From positions 1-9,927 of the forward strand of contig CAJMSO010000049.1 in NCBI GenBank assembly GCA_905216075.1: DNA of 9,927 bases. Direction: 5' to 3'. The DNA is from an uncultured bacterium (GTDB lineage Bacteria > Actinomycetota > Coriobacteriia > Coriobacteriales > Coriobacteriaceae). This document shows positions 5,398 to 9,927 of this stretch, piece after piece. The notes under the pieces are model-generated. The model did not search any database. It saw nothing but the letters and a program-made list of their open reading frames with translations, and had not been told where the DNA came from. The position numbers were made by a program, and so were the translations under genes. Numbering within the stretch: the first letter of the stretch is position 1; each line of letters opens with the position of its first letter.

Positions 5398-7365
5398 CTA
5401 GCGCAGGGAACGCAGGCCGCCGGAATCCTTGTCGAGCACCGTAAAGCGTACGGCATCCAGGTGCTCCAAGATGCTGATGGCACGTTTGCGCGACACGCCC
5501 AGGGCCTCACGCAGCACGCTCGTGGTGGCAGCGCCGCCGGCTGCCTCAATGGCGGCGGCGACGAGCTCACGCGCATGGGCCTCGGCGGCGGCAGACAGGG
5601 CAACGTCGCGCTCGACCTTAACGATCGAGCGGTTGAGCGAAAGCTCGCGCAGGGCACGCGTCATGGTGTCGCGATCGAGCTGCAACTGCTCGCCCACTTC
5701 GGGCAACGTCGGTGCATCGAGGCCGGCTTCGTCCAGCAAGGCAACGATACGTTCGCAGGCCTCGCGCACCACACGCGCCGCGGCGGCAGCGGAGTGCGGA
5801 TCGAACACCTCGGCGCCCTCGGCGGCACACACGCCACGCGAGCAGCCCTCGGCAATCAGAGCCGAGGCAACGCCTTCATCAGCGGTAGGCCACGCAGCAT
5901 GGGCAACGGCGCCGGGCGTAAAGCCCGTCTCCTTGGGGGCAGCCGCGTGCATGGCGGACAGAGTCGCCGCCAGTGTACCCATCGCGGCATCGAGCGCGGA
6001 AGCATCTGTATATAGCGAGCCATCCGAGCCAGCAAGCGCGCAAGCAGCGCCCTTCGTCACCAACTCGCGCAACGATGCCTCAGCCTCACCGGCAACAAGA
6101 TCGAGCGCCGCGGTAACATCGGCAACCGCAACCGGCAGCGTCTGCAGTGCCAACCAAGCGCCCACGCCAGCGGTAACATCCCCAGACTCGAGCGCCGCAT
6201 ACAGTGCGCGTTCCCCGTCGGCAAGCTCGCGCGAGCGACGGCAGCGCGAAAGCAGCACACGCCCGCCGCCAATGAGCATCACGGGCGAATAGGACAGCCC
6301 CACGGCATGGTCACCGGCGCGCAGCGGCAGCGGTTCCTCCAAGCGCACCTGAACGATACGGGTCTCGCCCACCGCCATGGGAGCCTCGCCCTCCAAAAGC
6401 ATGATGCGACCGACTACCTCGGCCGTACCCGCCATCACGTGCACACGCGCACCCGACTCGAGAACACGCGGCTTGGCTCCCTCGCGACCCAAATACGTAA
6501 ACGTCATCATAAAGCGCATCGTCTGGCCAAAGCGACCCTCCACGCCGAGCATCTCACCGCGATCGAGCGCAGCAACGCCGTCACCAACCAGGTTGAGCGC
6601 CACACGCTGACCGGGCAGCGCCCGTTGCGTGTCGCCATGCACTTGGATCCCGCGTACGCGGCAGGCCGTGCGCGACGGCAGGGCGACGAGTTCGTCGCCC
6701 ACCGCAACCGGCGCATCGTGCAGCGTTCCCGTCACGACGGTGCCGGCGCCCTTGATCGTAAAGCAGCGGTCGATGGGCAGACGCGGTGCGGCATCGGTGA
6801 GCTCGGCACGGTCGCGACAGAAATCCCAGCAAGCGGCAACCTGCTCGTCGAGCGCAGCCAGCAGGTCATCGATTCCCGCGCCGGTCTTGGATGACATGGG
6901 GATAATCGACGCGCCGGCAAACACGGTGTCCGACAAAAAATCATCGACGTCGAGCTCGGCCAGCTCAATCATTTCGCTATCGGCCAGGTCGCACATCGTC
7001 AGCGCCACCACCATATGCGTGACGCCCAGCAGCTCCAGCACATGCACGTGCTCGCGGGTCTGCGGCATCACGCCCTCGACGGCAGAGACCACCAGCACGG
7101 CAACGTCGATGCCTGTCGCACCCTGCACCATGGCGCGCAGGTAATGGGCATGCCCCGGCACATCGACCAGGCCCACGATCTTGCCGCTCGGCAGTGCCAG
7201 CTCGCCAAAACCCAGCTCCACCGTCATGCCGCGACGACGTTCGACCTCCAGACGGTCGGGATTCTTGCCGGTCAGCGCCTCGATCAGCGCCGACTTACCG
7301 TGGTCGACGTGGCCCGCCGTGCCAACGATAACGGGACACTCCACCAGCGCCTGAACCTCACTCAT
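5398..7365 (-). CDS. selB: Selenocysteine-specific translation elongation factor SelB
   Basis: SelB is the EF-Tu-like GTPase that carries Sec-tRNA-Sec to UGA codons marked by a SECIS hairpin. The 655-residue protein (E. coli 614) shows the P-loop GTAGHVDHGKS (15-25), the SelB-type switch region RRRGMTVELGFGEL (43-56), DVPGH (68-72) and the G5-like MSSKTG (157-162). Beta-barrel domains follow (CFTIKGAGTVVTGTL, then the Arg-rich VLLSRCRRSREL near 375-390), then winged-helix repeats ending with SRKRAISILEHLDAVRF, the SECIS-binding region. The G4 motif is odd: TMCD (123-126) where related proteins have (N/T)KxD, so the guanine-contacting Lys is Met. ATG 7365 overlaps the selA stop as ATGA, with AAGAAGG about 10 bases before it, so the two are translationally coupled. 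The overall call is sure. Confidence 0.97.
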   Translation of the reverse strand: MSEVQALVECPVIVGTAGHVDHGKSALIEALTGKNPDRLEVERRRGMTVELGFGELALPSGKIVGLVDVPGHAHYLRAMVQGATGIDVAVLVVSAVEGVMPQTREHVHVLELLGVTHMVVALTMCDLADSEMIELAELDVDDFLSDTVFAGASIIPMSSKTGAGIDDLLAALDEQVAACWDFCRDRAELTDAAPRLPIDRCFTIKGAGTVVTGTLHDAPVAVGDELVALPSRTACRVRGIQVHGDTQRALPGQRVALNLVGDGVAALDRGEMLGVEGRFGQTMRFMMTFTYLGREGAKPRVLESGARVHVMAGTAEVVGRIMLLEGEAPMAVGETRIVQVRLEEPLPLRAGDHAVGLSYSPVMLIGGGRVLLSRCRRSRELADGERALYAALESGDVTAGVGAWLALQTLPVAVADVTAALDLVAGEAEASLRELVTKGAACALAGSDGSLYTDASALDAAMGTLAATLSAMHAAAPKETGFTPGAVAHAAWPTADEGVASALIAEGCSRGVCAAEGAEVFDPHSAAAAARVVREACERIVALLDEAGLDAPTLPEVGEQLQLDRDTMTRALRELSLNRSIVKVERDVALSAAAEAHARELVAAAIEAAGGAATTSVLREALGVSRKRAISILEHLDAVRFTVLDKDSGGLRSLR

Positions 7366-8819
7366 CGAGCAATCGCCTTCTTAACGCATGCGGCAAGCGT
7401 CGACGCCGCCGTCTCGATATCGCGGTCGCCCACGAGCGTACGAACGTCAAACAAAATGCGATCGTGCGAGGCTCGCGTGACGACCGGCGTGTCGAAATCT
7501 TGGACGAGTGAGCGCTTGAGCGCGTCAACGGAAAGGCGCCCGTCGACCGGGCGGACGGCCACGCACATGGTGGGTAGCTCGACGGTAGGCAGCGAGCCGC
7601 CACCAGGGGTCGACGATTCCTCGACGATCTCCACCTGAACGGCGCACGGGCAACCGGCCTTATCGAGCCCGGAGACCATACGATCGTGCAGCTTACGCGC
7701 GCGACGCTCCAAATGAGCCTGCGGCAGCGTGAGCATGTTGAGCACCGGCACCTCACGATGGGCCACATCGGCACCGTCCAGGTAGATGCGCAGTGTAGCC
7801 TCGAGTGCCGCCAGCGCGAGCTTACCCGGGCGCAGGGCGCGCATAAGCGGATGCGACCCACAGGCCTGGACCAGATCGCGACGGCCCATGATAATGCCCG
7901 CCTGCGCGGCACCCAGCAGCTTATCACCCGAGCACGACACGATATCGAGCCCTGTCGAAACCGAAGCCGGCGTGGTTTCTTCGCCGCCGCGCACCAAGAT
8001 GTCGTCGGGCAACAGCGCGCCCGAGCCCTGGTCCTCATAGAACAGCAGGCCATGCTTGTGGGCCAGGGCGGCAAGCTCCCGAGAGCTCACCTCCTCGTGA
8101 AAACCCTCGATGCGATAGTTGGAAGGATGGACCTTAAGGATCATCGCCGTATCGGGCGTGATGGCTTGCTCATAATCAGCCAGGTGCGTGCGGTTGGTGG
8201 CGCCGACCTCGACGAGTTTGGCGCCCGAAGCCGCCATGACATCGGGGATGCGGAAGCTGCCGCCGATCTCGACAAGCTCGCCGCGACTGACGATGACCTC
8301 TTTGCCTGCGGCATGGGTCGCCAGCACCAGCAGCACAGCGGCGGCGTTGTTGTTAACGACCAGCGCGTCCTCGGCACCGGTAAGCGAGCGGATCAGCTGC
8401 GCGGCATGTTCCTTGCGCGACCCACGCGAGCAGGTGTCTACACTGTACTCGAGCGTGCTGTAGCCGCGCGCGACCTCGGCCACGGCCTTGGCGGCCGATT
8501 CCGCGAGCGGGGCGCGACCCAAGTTGGTATGGATAACCACACCCGTGGCGTTGACGGCGGGACGCAGGCTCGGCAGCGCGGAGCGATGCGCACGCCACTC
8601 GATGGCCGAGGCCAGCTCGCGCTTAGAGCGCGGAGCGGCACCGGCACGAATCGCGGCGCGCTCCTCATCGAGCTCGGCCGTCACGGCAGCATGGACCACC
8701 GCGTCGCAGGTCTCCCCCGCCGCCTTCACCACCGGCCACTCGGCAAGCAGCTCGTTGACGGAAGGAATGGCGCGCAGGCGGGCGCGCACCTCATCGGACA
8801 TGTTCTGGCTATCGCTCAT
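7362..8819 (-). CDS. selA: L-seryl-tRNA(Sec) selenium transferase SelA
   Basis: SelA is the PLP enzyme that converts Ser-tRNA-Sec to Sec-tRNA-Sec using selenophosphate from SelD, which is not in this window. The 485-residue protein (E. coli 463) has the N-terminal tRNA-binding domain with IPSVNELL (18-25), then INxTGVV-type NATGVVIHTNLGRAPL (90-105), the phosphate-binding region SRGSRKEHA (131-139), ALVVNNNAAAVLL (152-164), GGSFRIPDVM (186-195), YEDQGSGAL (261-269) and the PLP-lysine motif SCSGDKLLGAAQAGIIMGRR (295-314) with Lys300. ATG 8819 is supported by AAAGG six bases upstream; an in-frame ATG at codon 7 has no such site. The 3' end overlaps selB (ATGA). A promoter candidate lies in the 76-bp gap upstream. 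No missing key residue was seen. Confidence 0.97.
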   Translation of the reverse strand: MSDSQNMSDEVRARLRAIPSVNELLAEWPVVKAAGETCDAVVHAAVTAELDEERAAIRAGAAPRSKRELASAIEWRAHRSALPSLRPAVNATGVVIHTNLGRAPLAESAAKAVAEVARGYSTLEYSVDTCSRGSRKEHAAQLIRSLTGAEDALVVNNNAAAVLLVLATHAAGKEVIVSRGELVEIGGSFRIPDVMAASGAKLVEVGATNRTHLADYEQAITPDTAMILKVHPSNYRIEGFHEEVSSRELAALAHKHGLLFYEDQGSGALLPDDILVRGGEETTPASVSTGLDIVSCSGDKLLGAAQAGIIMGRRDLVQACGSHPLMRALRPGKLALAALEATLRIYLDGADVAHREVPVLNMLTLPQAHLERRARKLHDRMVSGLDKAGCPCAVQVEIVEESSTPGGGSLPTVELPTMCVAVRPVDGRLSVDALKRSLVQDFDTPVVTRASHDRILFDVRTLVGDRDIETAASTLAACVKKAIAR

Positions 8820-8865
8820 GTGCGGCCTTTCAAAACCAAAGGTGAATCAATCATTCGAACGTCAA

Positions 8866-8895
8866 ACTATCAGCCAATTCAATCGGCTGAGTCAA
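8866..8895 (-). promoter_or_regulatory. Candidate selAB promoter with an inverted repeat in its spacer
   Basis: The minus strand has TTGACT (8895-8890), an 18-base spacer, and GATAGT (8871-8866), matching the consensus at 5 of 6 and 4 of 6 positions, about 46 bases before the selA start. TCAGCCGA (8890-8883) and TTGGCTGA (8877-8870) form an inverted repeat that fills the spacer and touches both hexamers, so it could be an operator. The same repeat lies 5 bases after the upstream stop and could instead be a weak terminator or mRNA 3' hairpin; only a poor T run (TAGTTTG) follows. Confidence 0.42.
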
Positions 8896-9927
8896 TTACT
8901 CGTTATTATCCTCGCGCGCCGCGATCTTTTCCACGCGAACGGCGTTTTCCTGGGTGAGCGCGGCGCCCGTCAACGGGTCCCAACGCAGCGGCGTATGGTC
9001 GAGCGGGCCCACGCCCAAGGCTTGAGCGCCACCGGCATCGGCGCCAAACGAACGCCCGCCGGGGGCGGCCGACGTAAAGATGCACGCCGGATGCAGATAC
9101 GGCGTCGTCTCCACGCGCACGCGGTCGCGGCCCATATCGCTCACGAGTTCGACGATCTCGCCGTCGGCAATACCCATGCGAGCGGCGGCATCGGCATTCA
9201 TCTGCACGGCATCCAGGTCCGATCCAGCCTCGGCGGCACCTTGGGCCGCAAGCCTGCGCGAGGTGTGCGACTCAAAGGGACGGTTGCCGCTAATGAGGCG
9301 AAACATCCCCGGGCCGGGCTCCACCATGGGAGCGATCCAGTTGGGTACACGACCCAGACCGGCTCGCTCCCCCACGTCGCTTGCCAGTGCAATCTTGCCG
9401 CCAGCAAGCGGAATCACCGGCTCACCCGTGCGCGTCGGCAGCGCCATGCCCGTGTCGGCCCAGCCGCGTTCCTTGAGCTCGTCCAGATCGATCCCAAACG
9501 GTGCCACCTGGGCAGCCGCCAGATCGTCAGACGTAAACTGGAAGTACTCGCCCACACCACACGCCTGTGCCAGACCAGCAAAGATCTCCCGACCGGGACG
9601 CGTGTCGTCATGCTGCACGGGCAGCACGGCATTACGGTAGAACACGCGCGCATCGTTGGTGCCTATCACCGTTCCCACGCCGCGGTCGGCCTCCAGATAC
9701 GTCACGTCGGGCAGCACGAAGTCAGAAGCGCGCGCTGTCTCGGACCAGCGAATATCAACGGTCACGAGCAAGTCAAGCTGCTGCAAAATACCCAACCAAG
9801 CCTGCGCATTGCCATAGCCCGCACCGGGGTTACTGGCATAGACGATGAGCCCACGCAAATCGCCGGCAAGAATCGACTGACCGATGGTCGTGCACAGCCC
9901 GCGCACCGGATCAACCAGTGGATAGCG
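8896..9927 (-). CDS. Molybdopterin-dependent oxidoreductase, DMSO reductase family, C-terminal part (5' end outside window)
   Basis: The frame is open to the window end, so 343 C-terminal residues are seen and the start lies upstream. A GTG at 9906 is internal, not a start. The segment GLIVYASNPGAGYGNAQA, then LDLLVTVDIRWSETARASDFVLPDVTYLEADRG is typical of the catalytic subunits of polysulfide, thiosulfate, tetrathionate and related reductases. After about residue 205 comes the C-terminal molybdopterin-dinucleotide-binding domain (FRLISGNRPFESHTSRRL, then DAVQMNADAAARMGIADGEIVELVSDMGRDRV). These enzymes use the bis-guanine dinucleotide cofactor made with MobA. The active-site residue (Cys, Sec or Ser), the iron-sulfur motif and any Tat signal are outside the window, so substrate and any link to selenocysteine cannot be judged. 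The gene is followed 5 bases later by the inverted repeat described upstream of selA. Confidence 0.92.
   Translation of the reverse strand, partial: RYPLVDPVRGLCTTIGQSILAGDLRGLIVYASNPGAGYGNAQAWLGILQQLDLLVTVDIRWSETARASDFVLPDVTYLEADRGVGTVIGTNDARVFYRNAVLPVQHDDTRPGREIFAGLAQACGVGEYFQFTSDDLAAAQVAPFGIDLDELKERGWADTGMALPTRTGEPVIPLAGGKIALASDVGERAGLGRVPNWIAPMVEPGPGMFRLISGNRPFESHTSRRLAAQGAAEAGSDLDAVQMNADAAARMGIADGEIVELVSDMGRDRVRVETTPYLHPACIFTSAAPGGRSFGADAGGAQALGVGPLDHTPLRWDPLTGAALTQENAVRVEKIAAREDNNE

Noticed and set aside
7362..7364. UGA at the end of selA as a selenocysteine codon
   Set aside because: It overlaps the ATG of selB as ATGA, a normal coupling arrangement, and SelA is already full length at that point.
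7686..8957. Long open frame on the plus strand (423 codons) opposite selA
   Set aside because: It is antisense to selA, runs past its promoter region and has no recognisable domain; another GC-driven shadow frame.
1..9927. CRISPR array, insertion sequence, phage or plasmid genes
   Set aside because: No evenly spaced repeats, transposase, integrase or phage-like products were seen on either strand.

Overview
The window is about 9.9 kb of high-GC DNA in which every recognisable gene lies on the minus strand. The protein families, the GC-rich codon use and the selenium/molybdenum gene content fit a gut actinobacterium of the class Coriobacteriia (Collinsella-like). That placement is inference, because no 16S or other marker gene is present.

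In transcription order (high to low coordinates), the window opens with the C-terminal part of a DMSO-reductase-family molybdopterin oxidoreductase (8896-9927, cut by the window edge). A 76-bp gap follows, holding a candidate promoter whose spacer contains an inverted repeat. Then come the selenocysteine genes: selA (7362-8819), selB (5398-7365, ATGA overlap with selA) and selC, the UGA-reading tRNA-Sec (5152-5248). A long imperfect hairpin of unknown role sits between selB and selC, and selC has its own extended -10 promoter candidate. Downstream are mobA (molybdopterin guanylyltransferase, 4364-4996) and a small DUF3343/putative Se-S carrier protein with a Cys-rich N-terminal tail (3948-4349). 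Together these form a compact selenium plus molybdenum-cofactor block: selenocysteine synthesis, delivery and tRNA, a possible selenium carrier, the enzyme that makes the guanine dinucleotide form of the cofactor, and a molybdoenzyme that could use it. selD (selenophosphate synthetase) is not in the window and must be elsewhere if the pathway works.

After a short repeat-bearing spacer comes gdhA (2336-3691, NADP-type glutamate dehydrogenase), a monocistronic-looking gene with a leader hairpin and a clear intrinsic terminator (2278-2309).

The last block is a molybdenum hydroxylase of the xanthine dehydrogenase family: an FAD subunit (1300-2214) overlapping by one base with a fused [2Fe-2S]/molybdenum-binding subunit (1-1300, continuing past the window start). 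The fused subunit is broken by a frameshift exactly after the conserved CRC of its second iron-sulfur motif, so it is either a pseudogene or carries a sequence error.

The items most worth a second look are the frameshift, the tRNA-Sec with C instead of the near-universal U at position 33, the altered G4 motif of SelB, the Cys-rich carrier protein in the sel locus, and the long inverted repeat between selB and selC. I did not find a wholly new system; the locus is a recognisable selenium/molybdenum island with unusual details.
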